NCBI GenBank assembly: GCA_029204225.1
Contig: CM055113.1
Coordinates: forward strand, 2,192,081 to 2,256,080
DNA from: Diphasiastrum complanatum
Taxonomy: Eukaryota > Streptophyta > Lycopodiopsida > Lycopodiales > Lycopodiaceae
Length of the DNA: 64,000 bases
Direction: 5' to 3'
Shown here: positions 11,069-22,304 of the stretch, piece after piece
Layout of the letters: each line of letters begins with the position of its first letter
Numbering within the stretch: the first letter of the stretch is position 1
Notes under the pieces: generated by a model
Database searches by the model: none
The model's input: only the letters and a program-made list of their open reading frames with translations
What the model was told of the DNA's origin: nothing
Program-made: the position numbers and the translations under genes

Positions 11069-11914
11069 CTACTGTTTATGTAATTTCGCCATCTGATCCA
11101 ACAGCACTTCTATGGATAGAGAGGAAGCATTTGATGATGATGATGCTATCGAGGGAGTAGGAGTATGAGTAAATGGATATTCGTCATCTGATACCTCACC
11201 CTCTTCCGTGATGGCATCCTCCATAGCTTCTTGCAGAGTAGCATACTGCTCCTGTCGTTTCAGTTCTCTCCTTATGCTCTGCGGTAGTCCTGCTAGGAAC
11301 CACATGATCACCGCATGCTCGAGATTTAGTGCTGCACTGCACTCGGATCTTAGATGTTTGACCCGTTCAATATAGTCCCCGACCCTTTCTCTTTTTTCCA
11401 TCTGGACCTTGTTGAGCAGGAGAAACGGGTCTTCTAGAAACTTCCTTGGTTTAAAACGCATGATCAGAGCCACTTTAATCGCTTCCTAGGTGGATTTCTC
11501 TTCCTTTGACAGGTTGAAAAACCAATCTTGAGCCACCGCTAATAGGGACATGGGAAATAGCACCAACTTTTCTGCAGGTTTCCGTTCGCCATAGATTTCA
11601 CAAGCTTGCTCGTAGATCTGGAGGAACCGGATGGAATTTGTTGATCCGTTGTATTTTGGTATCTCCATCCGAGGTGCCCTCCGGACTGCTTGCAAGGGAG
11701 TGACAGGTACGGATTGGCCCATTGGATCCATTGGTGCTGGTTCCGATTCTATCTCTTGTTGTGCAGCTGCTAATCTGGGAAGGTGTGGTGCTTGATTTGT
11801 TGTCGTTCTTGTTACTGATTGTCCAGATCTCAGATTCATCCGATGGTGGGGTCCAAGATAGTTTAATCTTGCTTGTACAATGGGATGCACTCTGGATCTT
11901 AAGGATCTGATCAA
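11069..11914 (-). pseudogene. Ty3/Gypsy gag capsid region, one internal stop
   Basis: Two abutting open stretches: 11914-11486 ends in a stop and the next begins at 11473, and together they read as one gag. The first contains MEIPKYNGST.......AQDWFFNLS, the retrotransposon-gag start. The second has FLEDPFLLLNKVQMEKRERV and then FLAGLPQSIRRELKRQ, both typical of the Retrotrans_gag family. Upstream are a leader, a primer binding site at 13080-13097 and an LTR at 13099-13939, all on the minus strand, so this is the 5' end of one Ty3 element. The single in-frame stop suggests fairly recent death. Confidence 0.88.
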
Positions 11915-13079
11915 TCTGATTGGTCAGAAGTGAAATTTAGGCCTTGTACGATGGTTTTTCCTTGATAACTTCTTACTCCTTGCACTGATTGACCTAAGAT
12001 TTTGACAGTAGCTAGATCTGGTGCAGATCTCTCCACTGACCTAGTCTGCGAGGTTTCTCTTATGCAAGGATTGTCTGTGCGAGGGTCCTTTAGCTATTTT
12101 GCAGATAAAAAACCTTGATATGTCTCAGATATTTGGGAAGTAACTCTCACTAGGATCACAGTAGCTAAATCTGGTTCAGATCTGACTCTCGCATTATCTA
12201 CCAGAGTTAGCCACTATTTTGGATTGATCTTCACCAATTCTCTGTACTAACTCTTGTAGACTTTATCACAGATGGAAATTGACATTCTGGATCGATTAAA
12301 ATGGTCTGTGAGAGTTCTCTCTGGAAGAATTTGCTAGATTTTCACTTTTTAGTGATTACTTGGCACTTAAACCCAATTTTTTGCTCACTTGAATCAAACT
12401 AACTCTCGCAGGCTCTGTGCCCTAGTCTCACTGAGATGGAACTTCAAAATTCTCCATGAGGGTTCTTGCCCAATAGAACTAAAAATTTTAGGTTCTGCGA
12501 GGGTTCTTTGGTACTTTCTCGTCTTTTTCTGACTGGGAACTCTCGCACATGCACTCAGACAGTGAAGTAACTCTCGCAAGCTCTTCTGTGTCCTAGTCTC
12601 ACTAAGATGGAATTTCAAGGGGCTCTACGAGAGTTCTAGTGAAAGTTTGTATTTTTTTGGATTTTTTCAAGGGTTTTTTGAAATTTTTATGATTTTTCTC
12701 TGATTTTAGCAATCTGCTTAACTCTTGCAGGCTTCTATGCAAGTCTGGGACAGTACCCTGGAGCTGTTGCCAGTCGTGCAAGGGTTAACTCTCACTGGTT
12801 TTGGAGATATTAAAATTTGATAAGATTTTAGGCTCTTTTTCCCTCCAAAATGTAGATTGGTGTATTTTTTTGGATTTGCTTAGATTTTGGTTTGGATGAC
12901 AAGCCCTTAGAGGCTGTTCAGGGCCTCCTCTACCCTCTCACACCTCCTCCTCTAGCTGTGAATAGTCTAAACATAGAAAAATATAGAAAACTAACTCTAA
13001 ACACCCAAAATTCTACCTAAAACTACTCCAAGAAGCAATAAATAGTTAAAATGCAACTATACTAGTTAGTGGAAACCTG
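11915..13079 (-). other. Leader of the minus-strand Ty3 element
   Basis: Non-coding sequence between the primer binding site and gag. It contains two degenerate copies (about 12400-12470 and 12570-12640) of a unit carrying ACTCTCGCA(G/A)GCTC, CCTAGTCTCACT and GAGATGGAA, and many scattered ACTCTCGCA words. The short open stretches here are products of these repeats. Confidence 0.65.
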
Positions 13080-13097
13080 TCCCCAGCAGCGACGCCA
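13080..13097 (-). other. Primer binding site of the Ty3 element (tRNA-Asp-like)
   Basis: The minus strand reads TGGCGTCGCTGCTGGGGA, one base after an LTR end in CCCTACA. It resembles the TGGCGCCGTTGCCGGGGA site commonly described for plant Ty3 elements primed by tRNA-Asp, with several transitions. The placement is secure; the tRNA identity is from memory of the family. Confidence 0.8.
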
Positions 13098-13098
13098 C

Positions 13099-13939
13099 TG
13101 TAGGGTCAAAGATCTCTCGTAGTAGTAGCCCTCCCACCTGTCAACAAGGGTTAGAACATTGGATAGCTGCCTAACTATGAATAGATGCTACTTTTAGTTA
13201 GTTCTCTAGTTTTTCCCTAATTCTACCACCACTAACACTACACACCCCTAACTCTACTCCCCTAAACTACCTTCATCATGGTTTTTGGTGAATGAGAAGA
13301 GAAGAATAGAAGAGGCTGAGAGGAGAAAAGAGAGAAAGAGAGAGACAAAGAGTGAGAGTGAGAGTGAGAGTGAGAGTGGAGGTTAGCCCAAATGCTCATT
13401 TTACTTGCTAAAGGAGAAACATTAACTATGGAAACCAAGAAAGCATGAATTTGAAAGCAAAGAGAAAGCAACAATAGCAATAGCAAGCATTGAATAGCAA
13501 TTGAGGATGCTTCTCTTTCAAAGATGGTAGAGTTTCCTCTTTCTCATTAAGCATGGAAAATAGAGTACAAGAGGTGCCTTTTTATAAATGGGGAAGACCA
13601 TTGCCCCAAAATCGTATTGGCTAATATTCACATTGATCATATCCATTCATCTTGGAACCAACTTGATCCAAGGGTGCACAAAAAGTACAATAGAAATCAC
13701 AAGATTCATGTGAGTCCAAAATTGGACCCAACTCTAAAAAAGTAAACTCTAAGTGTAAAATTGATTTTGGGCCTCAAGTTTTATTTTAATTACAAAGGGG
13801 CCCAAGTCTATTATTCTACTTACATCTCAGCTTGCGTGCTCATTGGGCCATGGGCTAAATGCGCAGGATGCCATGCCCTTGCAACACATTTTATTGGCCG
13901 ATATTATTTATTTACAATATGTTGGGAATACCCTCAACA
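13099..13939 (-). repeat. Ty3 LTR, 841 bp
   Basis: On the plus strand it starts TGTAGGGTC and ends CCCTCAACA (minus: TGTTGAGGG...GACCCTACA). It is adjacent to the primer binding site. The same LTR family forms the array at 41128-42843, which fixes both ends independently. It includes a (GAGAGT)n tract near 13351-13380 and the antisense words of a TATA region near 13580 (TTTTTATAAATG on plus). Confidence 0.92.
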
Positions 13940-15060
13940 CCTAGTGAATCCTAGGTTACTGCAGTTCATCCGTTTAACTGGACAGAATGCGAATGAGAAT
14001 TCTAATTTCGAAGTCCCTTTCCATAGGAAGGAAGAGGAGAAAGGCCACACCATTCTCCTAATAGATCTATGAGGAGTGATGTCAGAACGCCCATAGGCAC
14101 CTTACTCAAAACGCATCCGACCCTCTGGGAAGGATCGAAAACTTACATAGATAGACCAGGCAATGAGAAACCAAAAGCACACTTCTGCCTTTGACTTTGG
14201 AACTCCTTTGAGCTCCAGATTTGTCTTTTTTGCACTTTGTATATAGCTCTCTCAGCTCCAGATTTGATCATTTTTGCACAGGTATCAAGGCTCCTTGAGC
14301 CAAAGGATTTATTATTTATCGCTCACTTTATGGTCCATTTCTTGCTTTTGCACCTTGATTTCTCTCCTTGTCCTAGCTTGATCTTGATTCTTTTCCTTTT
14401 GGCTCTTTAATGTAGGCAAAGACTGAGTACTCCACAATGCACCTCTCACTTAGCTTGAAGTAGCTGTCAACCCAAATGTATCCATTGACCTTGTGGAGAT
14501 CCAAAGGGTCGCACCAGTTTGATCCGCATACAAACCATCTCTTCGCATTTGTTTGAAGCACCATGTCCGTCGCACAAAACATGACTTTCACAATTCCACC
14601 ACTGGTCAATTGCCTCGCAATCAAAACAATAAGTGTGCATCTCACTTGTTTCAAGTAGCTCTCTTTGAATCAGACACATACACCCAGAGTTTGCACTAGT
14701 CCGATTCCAATACGAGCTGTCCCTTAGCGTCCGTTCGAAGTACCATGTCTCTCATGCAACATTCAACTCTCATAGTTCCTTCGCTGATGATCAGCTCTTT
14801 TACACGTAACACAAGTTAGCGTACTCATTATGTCTCCTCATCATTGCTGTCCAGAGAATGCGTATAACAAGCTTTCCTTTCCACAACAAAAACTTGTCAA
14901 TTTATTAGGTCCAAAGTTTGCCAGTGAGCATGGCTAGGTCACCTTGAATTTGCCCCGATTTTGATCAACTTTCATTCAAGATTTGCACCAAGAGAGAGAT
15001 GTGTGTGTTAGTTTCCCCCCACTTATAAAATTTGTTCCTAAGGATGTGCTATTGGACGAA
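13940..15060. other. Region without recognised gene
   Basis: The minus strand has overlapping short open stretches around 14373-14679 arising from a degenerate internal repeat (words like GCATTTGTTTGAAGCACCATG and CCGTTCGAAGTACCATG, and CATCTCACTTGTTTCAAGTAGCT). No domain recognised. Near the right end, sequence leading into the Ty3 integrase begins. Confidence 0.5.
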
Positions 15061-16370
15061 GAAGTTGAAAATAATCTATTTTGACTTGACATTGAAGCAG
15101 TTCCTCAGTGGTACCAGATTCTAGCTAAATATCTGACTTCATTGTAGTTGCCGAAAGGACTTACCAAAGTAGAGAAGAAGAAGATCAGATTGCAGGCTCT
15201 ACACTTTAAAGCCATTGATGGAAGGCTCTATCGGAAAGGCATTGAGGGCATCTATCAGAAATGTGTTTTACTAGTCGAGACTCCTTGTATCATGGAAGAA
15301 TGCCATGATTCTGCATGTGGCGGCCATTTCGCTGGTGATTCTACTCCCAAAAAAAAATCTAAGGGCAAGATACTGGTGGGCCACGTTATTCAAAGACTAT
15401 CATGATTATTGTATGAGGTGCGATGTTTGCGAGAGGGTTAGCCATGTGGACAAATGAATGAGACCCTTGATAACACTGACAACACAACTACCATTTGAAA
15501 AGTGGGGCATCGATTATGTTGGCCCCATTAAGCCATCCTCTATTGGCCAAAAGAGCTACATTATTGTTGCAACTGACTATTTTACCAAGTGGGCGAAAGC
15601 TAAGGCGGTGAAACAAGACAATGCAATAGAAACAGCCAAGTTCCTGATGGAGAACGTTGTATGCCACTTTGGAACTCCTCCCGAACTGGTATCGGATAGA
15701 GGTACACACTTTTTAAATAAGGTGATCTAGGATCTGACCAAAAGACTTGTTAGCATAATAAGACAACACCATACAACTCACAAGTGAATTGCCAAGTCGA
15801 GAGTACCAATAAGAAACTGGTGGATATTGTCAAAAAGACAATCTCCGACAGAAAAAGGTATTGGGACTCAAAGGTACCAGTGGCTATTTGGGCTTATAAC
15901 ATAGCTTTCAAAACCAACATCGGATAGTCTCCTTTCTTTGTGGTCTATGGTACTAAAAGTGTTTCACCTATTGAAATCGAACTAGAGACATTAAAATTCT
16001 CCAAGGACCATGATCTACATTATGAACCATCCGTTGACAATGACTCTTGATGTTGAGTAAGTTGGATGAAAAGCGTACCAGAGCACTACTGTAGATGGAA
16101 AGAAAGAAGAGGCAGATTAAACAATCACATGATCTAAAGGCCAAACAATACTAGTTTCGGGTTGGGGACAATTGGTTCTGTTTTACGATGCTCGGAGAGA
16201 ATTTTTTCCTGGTAAGCTGATGCCCATTTGGTTGGGACCATATGTTCTAAAGAAGATTTCCAAGAACAATACAATAATATTATGCGATATAGAAGGCCAT
16301 TATATGGACACACCAGTCAATGTCACAAACAAATCAAGAAGTGATTCAAGTTGTCAGATATGCAAGTTTG
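15061..16370 (+). pseudogene. Ty3/Gypsy integrase relic
   Basis: The zinc-binding domain is seen as RLYRKGIEGIYQKCV, then ECHDSACGGHFAG and RCDVCER. The core domain gives the first catalytic Asp in WGIDYVGP and the second in LVSDRGTHF (15690-15715). The Glu region around 15780 is broken. The C-terminal domain is seen as LGPYVLKKISKN and then DTPVN near 16310. Stops and frame changes interrupt at several places. It continues directly into an RNase H domain at 16383. Confidence 0.88.
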
Positions 16371-16382
16371 TGATTCTTGTAG

Positions 16383-16800
16383 TTCGATGGTGGCAGTAGA
16401 ATGCAAGTTACTATCGGAGTTGTGTTGAAAGATGATGCTAGTATGCTGATAGCTTATTGGGATGTCTGCCTTGCAAACACTATACCTGCAACTCGACAAA
16501 AGCTACAGCTTTGATAGTCGGATTGAGGATAGTTGACCAGAAATAGATTACTCATTTATCAGTATTCAACAATTCTGCTCTGATTTGTAATTTGTCAATC
16601 CATTTACGGAATGTTAGGAATCCTATCTTGACAATTTACGTGAAAGAAATACACAAGTTGATGGATCTATTTACTTTTGTTACGGTGTCTCATGTACAAC
16701 ATCAGTGTAATAGTGAAGCGGACTAGTTAGCTAATCAAACTTTTGACCAAGACGTGGTTTACAATTTTGAGATGGTGTTGATAAACACTAAATGTTATGC
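16383..16800 (+). pseudogene. RNase H domain directly downstream of Ty3 integrase
   Basis: FDGGSR near 16383 carries the first catalytic Asp of RNase H and is followed by GVVLKDD. After a frame change, TALIVGLRIVDQK (16510-16545), FNNSALICNLS and then HVQHQCNSEAD*LANQTFD (near 16690-16750) match the middle and final RNase H motifs, with stop codons at two places. The domain lies about 60 bp after the integrase C-terminus. The FDGGSR form resembles the additional archaeal-type RNase H known from the plant Tat lineage of Ty3 elements rather than the standard one between RT and integrase. Confidence 0.75.
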
Positions 16801-17118
16801 AAATGATCAAGATGAATGGAGGACATTGAAGCCCTAAGTACATTTTGGTGTGAGATGATTGAAAGCTGCTATCCAAAGGTTGAGAGTTCTAAACCCTAGG
16901 GCTGTTATGAAGGCAGTTTAAGTTGTCAGAAGCTATTAAAAATTTACACCATTCCATTATTCAGTTGGATCACTCGAGGAAAGTTTGTCTAGAATGGTTT
17001 GAAGTGTGTCTAGAATGGTTTGAAGTGCTGATACGGTGACTCTATAGCCCAACGGATGAGACTTTGCAAGAAATGTGCGAAATCAAAATTCTGAGTCCGT
17101 TTTGGGCAAGAACTGCCC

Positions 17119-17136
17119 TCCCCAGTTGAGTCGCCA
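17119..17136 (-). other. Probable primer binding site of another Ty3 element
   Basis: The minus strand reads TGGCGACTCAACTGGGGA, one base after CCCTTTCAACA, an LTR-like end. The sequence resembles arginine-tRNA-type sites reported for Tat/Ogre elements. The LTR itself would start on the plus strand as TGTTGAAAGGG at 17138; its other end was not found. Confidence 0.65.
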
Positions 17137-17137
17137 T

Positions 17138-17510
17138 TGTTGAAAGGGACAAAGGCCCTTTTTTCATCACTATTTTGGATAAAAAGCCATCTGGTAATGT
17201 CACATATAGATGGCCTTATCAGGATAATCAATGGGTAAAACCTCGGGATTTTGACCTTAGTCATAAGGATGACCAGCTATGTAGTACCTCATAGTTAAAG
17301 GCAGATGCCCGTGACACATACTTCAAGGAGAGGTGAGATGGCTCACATGCCGAAAATATTTCATACGTTTTGTATTATATTGCAACGCCTCACAAGGACT
17401 ACTGTCATATCAAAATATCATCATCAATAATTAATGAATACAATCTTTGAGATGTTCGATTGATGTGAAGGCGAGCCTCTTATGTTTGAAGGTCTGTCAA
17501 GCTATGCTAT
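17138..17510 (-). repeat. Putative LTR adjoining the primer binding site (far end unknown)
   Basis: Starts on the plus strand TGTTGAAAGGGACAAAGG. No second copy in the window, so the length is undetermined and the right coordinate is nominal. Confidence 0.4.
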
Positions 17511-17519
17511 TCTTCTGAG

Positions 17520-17965
17520 TTGCTTTCTATGCTAACAGAGGAGAAGATGGACGTAGCCATGGCCAAACACGATCCAAGTCATTTTGTCCAGTATGTGTCT
17601 AGTAGAGGATGGATACGACTCAAAGCTACTGGACTATTGCCTTTTGCTATGCAGGCATGGTCGACTGTCATGCTACAGGTTCTGGAGCCCCTTGCAAATG
17701 GCTATGATCAAACTAATTGGATGTTGAAGACATATGATGTACGAGTGAGAGCTCTCACCATCGGTTGGATAGAAGACTCTTTGAAACTTCCTTCTTGTGG
17801 CGAGTAGTGAAGAAGCGGTTAGATGATGCAAGAGAAACTGAGGCATTGAAGGAATACTTTGGGTCACACAGAAGAAAATCGTTGGCTAAATCCAAAGATT
17901 GAATGCATTCATTGTCATAAACAGGGTCATGTAGTAGTAGACTATTATCAGAATCCCATAAACAA
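17520..17965 (+). pseudogene. Possible gag relic with degenerate zinc knuckle
   Basis: An open stretch of 95 codons, then a frame change, then CIHCHKQGHVVVDYY (about 17905-17950). This matches a CX2CX4HX4C knuckle except that the last Cys is Tyr. Such a pattern is typical for retrotransposon gag. The upstream open stretch has no recognised motif, so the gag assignment rests on the knuckle. Confidence 0.5.
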
Positions 17966-20099
17966 AAAGGAGCAGAATCGAAGCGAACCTTCAGATTCAA
18001 ACTAACAATACTCCGAATGGTCCACAAATATCTGAACGCACAATTTCAAGTACCTTAGTTGCTTTATAGACATCCTTACTGAAATGTGTTCTAGTCATCT
18101 TGCGTTTAAGATAGGATTATAGGTAGTTCAAATTTGAGTGTTTTGATTGGTCCATGTGTAAGAAAAATTTGAGAAAAAATATAAAAAGAATCTTTACAAA
18201 GGGTCTTTTTGGGATTTAGAACTCCTCTAATGAGAGACCTTGCCATTCTTTGCACCCCTGACCTCTTTCCCGATATCGATAGAGCAGCCACCATATTCGA
18301 CTTCACAAGGGGCCCTGTTTTGAGTGTCCTCAACGAAGTAGGATACAAACGCAATGATTCAGTTGAAGAGGTATGTTGAATTATTTATCTCATGAAGAAT
18401 TTCAGCAATTAAAATTTACAAACAAATAGTCTCTCATATGTGTTTAATTTCAGGTCACACTTTTGACAATGCCTCTCTACCATAGAGCCTCCTCCCATCC
18501 GACCACGTAATGATTCTAGATCAACGCTTTTCCAGCTAAACAATCACCACTCCGCCACCAAACAATAAGCATGGGTCACATCAGTTTGAAGACAATCTCA
18601 AAGCCAATCAAGTAATTATGGGCTTCCTCCTTACTAAGCTCATGCACATAAATCCAACATAGTCAACCAAGATCAAAAGCAATCAATGATCTTCTTCCAT
18701 GACGGATTCTCTATTGAACTGCACAAGATATCACAATCCACTGATCAACAAAACTTGCCCTATCTATCTTCAAGTTCTCCAAGTATATTCATTAGATAGA
18801 AGGGTGGACGAGTTCCTTCTCGGAGGTAAATTGTCAGAAGAACTCCCCAAAAAATGGAATTGCAAATGAAAATGATGTTCACAACATTGTCATTTGCACA
18901 CATTTCTCTAGCTCACGCAGATGACTTCAACATTCAACCTGGATCCAAAATGGTCAAGGACCTTTATGCAAATATTTTACTAGATGGCGGAAGGTCGCAA
19001 GATAAGGGCCATCTTCCCAACAAGATGGAAAGGTTCTCATCCCAGCCATATCACCAGAATAAACAATTGATTTTACATAGGCGATACAAAATCCAGGCTT
19101 TTCCAATTCTACAACCACCACTGAAGCAATAAAAGCTTGGAATACACTCCAATATGCAGAGGAATATCCACATCAGGCAATCAAGGGCCAAACAACCATA
19201 TTGTCAATTGTGAGACAATATTTCAAATGCAAGCACAGGTTATTTCATTGGAGACATGCACTATGAGCAATGATTATCCTATGACAAAATTGGGAAGCAT
19301 TACAATACACCTCAACATCCCTACCACATTACACCTCGTCCACCTTGTCATACATAAATAAGCTTGAAGCCTTACCTTCTCCCATTCTCACACCCATGCT
19401 TCAAGTGTTCATCATCATCACCAATGGATGCGCTAAACGTGCTTTGATTTGATCATGAGAAGTGAAATGGGAAGCACTACGTATTCCCATAAATCGAAGT
19501 AATATCACGTGCAGCACTTCAACCCAGTCCTTTCCCTTCCCTACCATTGCATTCTCAATCATAATTCTTTCACTTCCTTGCCATTTCAATTTCCAATCAT
19601 GATTTTTTCACTTCCCTATCATTTTACTTCCCAATCATAATTCTTTCACTTCCCTACAATTTCTCTCCCATTGTCAATATTGCCACCCTTGTTATTGCCT
19701 AAGATAATCTAGTTTGTGTAAACTATCTAATGGAAAATATAAATGATCTTTACAAACCAGCTCCAAATTCTGCAAGTTTCACCGAGTTGTTCAACAATTT
19801 TGGAAGCTTACAACATCCAGCAAAGCGTGCAACTACTTTAAAAGCCTGCTGCACCTTATTGCGACCTCATTGGCGTTGGACTGCCAATGCTATAAAGAGG
19901 GGGATAATGTTAGCCCCAAGAAATCCCTTGTATTTATAGGCGGCAATAGAAGGGTTGCTGTGGCATGTGTTTTGTAAGTCCACAAGTAAACTCAAGTCTG
20001 TAAGCAATAATGCTTAGGAACCTTAGACTTCGACCCTTTTCCATTTAAGTTTAACTATAATTAAGAAATATTTGTAATACTTTAAACTTAATAAGTCTA
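17966..20099. other. Region without recognised gene
   Basis: Several open stretches of 60-92 codons on both strands have no recognisable motif and no consistent frame. It contains the short tandem repeat at 19545-19665. Bases 19690-20000 have a faint coding look (about 69 codons from 19730), not identifiable. Confidence 0.5.
19545..19665. repeat. Tandem repeat, about 45 bp unit, three copies
   Basis: The word TTTCACTTCC(C/T)T followed by CCAAT(T)C and ATCATAATTC recurs three times, e.g. AATCATAATTCTTTCACTTC at both the first and last copy. Confidence 0.8.
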
Positions 20100-20809
20100 A
20101 GTTTAAAGTTATTTCTAAGTTTATTTTTTTTAAGCATGAACTTCAGTTTGATACGAGAAGTCACTTCTTAGAATAGCTTGGGATTATCTTATAAGCATCT
20201 TAGCTTATGGACCTATCACTCATTATATATATAGAAGTGGATTTGGGGGCCTTAGGTAACACTTGTATAAGCCCAAGCTTTAACAGACTAATGTATTCTT
20301 GCTCAACAACTATTGTGGATAGAATACTTGGTGGTAGGTGCCCGAGCCCCACTAAGTTTTCCTCAGCTGGCTTTATGTTATTGTGCTTGTGATTATGGGA
20401 TTATTTCTCTTATGCACTTATCTTTCCTTCCCTCATGGGAGTTAGTTAGGATTACTTAGGGATAAATTAGGAAGCCACTAGTTGGGTGAGCCTTAGTGGT
20501 CATCAGGGTTAGGTCAATTTAGAATACTCTCTAGTTGGGGAAAGCCTTAGAGAGCTAATCTAGGACATTTCTTAATTGGGGGGCTGCCTTGAGGAACTAG
20601 TTTAGGTCATTTTCTCTCTCTAGAAGGTTGAGCCTTTGAGGTTCTGTTATGCAAGAGAATATAAGAAGGGAGTGGATCAAACCCCACCACCACTATATTT
20701 CAATGTGTATTAGGAACCCTCTCTCCTCTAGTTGGGTAGCCATAGCGTAAGAGGTACCTTAACCCTACTAGTTGGGAACCCATAGTAGGAGTTAGAATCC
20801 TAAAAGACA

Positions 20810-21112
20810 ACACCTGAGGAGAAAGTGTACATGCAGCAACTCGAGAGCTACATTTCATCTACAAAGCCAAATCATGTGTGTCTTCTACAAAAGAGTTTGT
20901 ATGGTCTTCAACAAGCACCAAGGAGTTGGTATGCTAAGCTTAACACATTATTACTCTCTCAAAGCTTTGTTATGAGTGAGTGCGATCATTCACTTTATTA
21001 TAGGTTTGCTGAAAATGATTTTACCGTTTTACCAATCTATGTGGATAATATCATCTTGAGTGGTGTTTATGTCATGGAGAAGAGAAAACAAGAACATTCA
21101 AATGCATGAATG
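20810..21112 (+). pseudogene. Copia reverse transcriptase scrap (right arm)
   Basis: Inverted partner of the scrap at 7676-7975: SLYGLQQAPRSWYAKLNT and the damaged box YVDNII. It starts abruptly after TGAGGAGAAAGTGTACATGC and ends a few codons past the box. Confidence 0.85.
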
Positions 21113-21636
21113 AGAACACATCATATTATATGACAAGAATAGTGAATAAATTTATAAATCTAAGGTAGTGCTCATTGAATACATTGGTATTTTATTCAAT
21201 CATCTAGAAGTCATGCATGTATGGGTGCCATAGAGATTTGAAATAGTCTACGTTGTTCTCTATGTCCAACTCATGGAAAAAGTTGGACATGGATTGATCC
21301 CTTTTAAAGTTTAAAAAGAAGCCACATTCAATCCGGTAGATCAATTCTTTGCGAGCAAATTCCTATGAAAGAACAACAACAACATGCACAATTCAATATT
21401 GTGATGATTATGCCTTATATAGCTTCTATGTAAAGTACCAAGTCAATCACATAGAACTTCAATAATTGTGACATTGCAAAGTGTAAGCATTAATGACTCT
21501 TGAAGCATCGTGCTATCTAGCTATCACTATCAGATATCTTTATTAGGAAATAATGTGGCACATAGGCATTATTTAGAAGACCCCTTATTCGTAGACTAAA
21601 TAAGGGATGATGATCATTCAATACACATTGTTGTTT

Positions 21637-21638
<2 letters not shown>

Positions 21639-21678
<40 letters not shown>
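21639..21678. repeat. CT microsatellite, about 40 bp
   Basis: Partner of the 82 bp GA tract at 7057-7138. Confidence 0.98.
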
Positions 21679-21681
<3 letters not shown>

Positions 21682-21862
21682 AAGTTAGAAGTGTTGGAAT
21701 AGGTGAACTCGGCCACCCTTTCAACGAACTCGAAATCGTAGTCAAGCTACGATAAACTCCCGTAAGGAACCCATAAGGAATTGTCTTAAGAGGCCATTAC
21801 AAGCTTCGCCATAAGGAAGCTGTAATGGACCCTCCTACGAGGGATTATCATCAAAGTCGACC

Positions 21863-22292
21863 TGTTGGTTCAACACACACAACAATGCAATATGGCTCTC
21901 TAATTTTTGATACAGCAGTGGTGATGAAAGGAAATTGAGGCGTTGCTTGAAGTGAGAAAGTACAATTAGAGCTTAGTTTTTAGTAATTAATCTAAACTTC
22001 TTGTAATCCCTAGTAGGCAAGTATAAATCTGACTACGAGCAAAGAACAAAGGTCAGAAGCGAGAAGCGTAGCAAAGAGGAGAAAAAAAAGTGAGAAGAAG
22101 GTGAAGAACGTGAAGACATATGTATGTATCACAAAACCAATACAAAAACAGAAGCTATTGCACATTATTCTCCAAACGTTATCTATGTTATTGAATTTTT
22201 CTTGTGGTTATGCTCTTGTGTGATTTGCATTCAGTAGTTCAATCAGAATCAATATAGATCTTGTTGAGTGGCATTATCTCCGCTTTCTTTCA
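21863..22292 (+). repeat. Copia LTR (right arm), about 430 bp
   Basis: Runs from TGTTGGTTCAACACAC to CGCTTTCTTTCA and is followed at once by the primer binding site. Same length as 6444-6873 in the left arm. Confidence 0.75.
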
Positions 22293-22304
22293 TGGTATTA
22301 GAGC
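22293..22304 (+). other. Copia primer binding site (right arm, first copy)
   Basis: TGGTATTAGAGC directly after the LTR end; the same variant base as in the left arm. Confidence 0.92.

Noticed and set aside
12394-12618. Minus-strand 74-codon ORF with repeated LSETR.Q.SLREL
   Set aside because: Product of the degenerate leader repeat of the Ty3 element; preceded and followed by stops in all related units.
13262-13486. 74-codon minus-strand ORF rich in Leu and His-Ser repeats
   Set aside because: Lies inside the Ty3 LTR; the His-Ser run is the translated (GAGAGT)n tract.
14373-14679. Overlapping 93- and 70-codon minus-strand ORFs with several Cys and Trp residues
   Set aside because: Two frames over the same degenerate DNA repeat, no recognised domain, no splice or promoter signals; recorded only as unassigned sequence.
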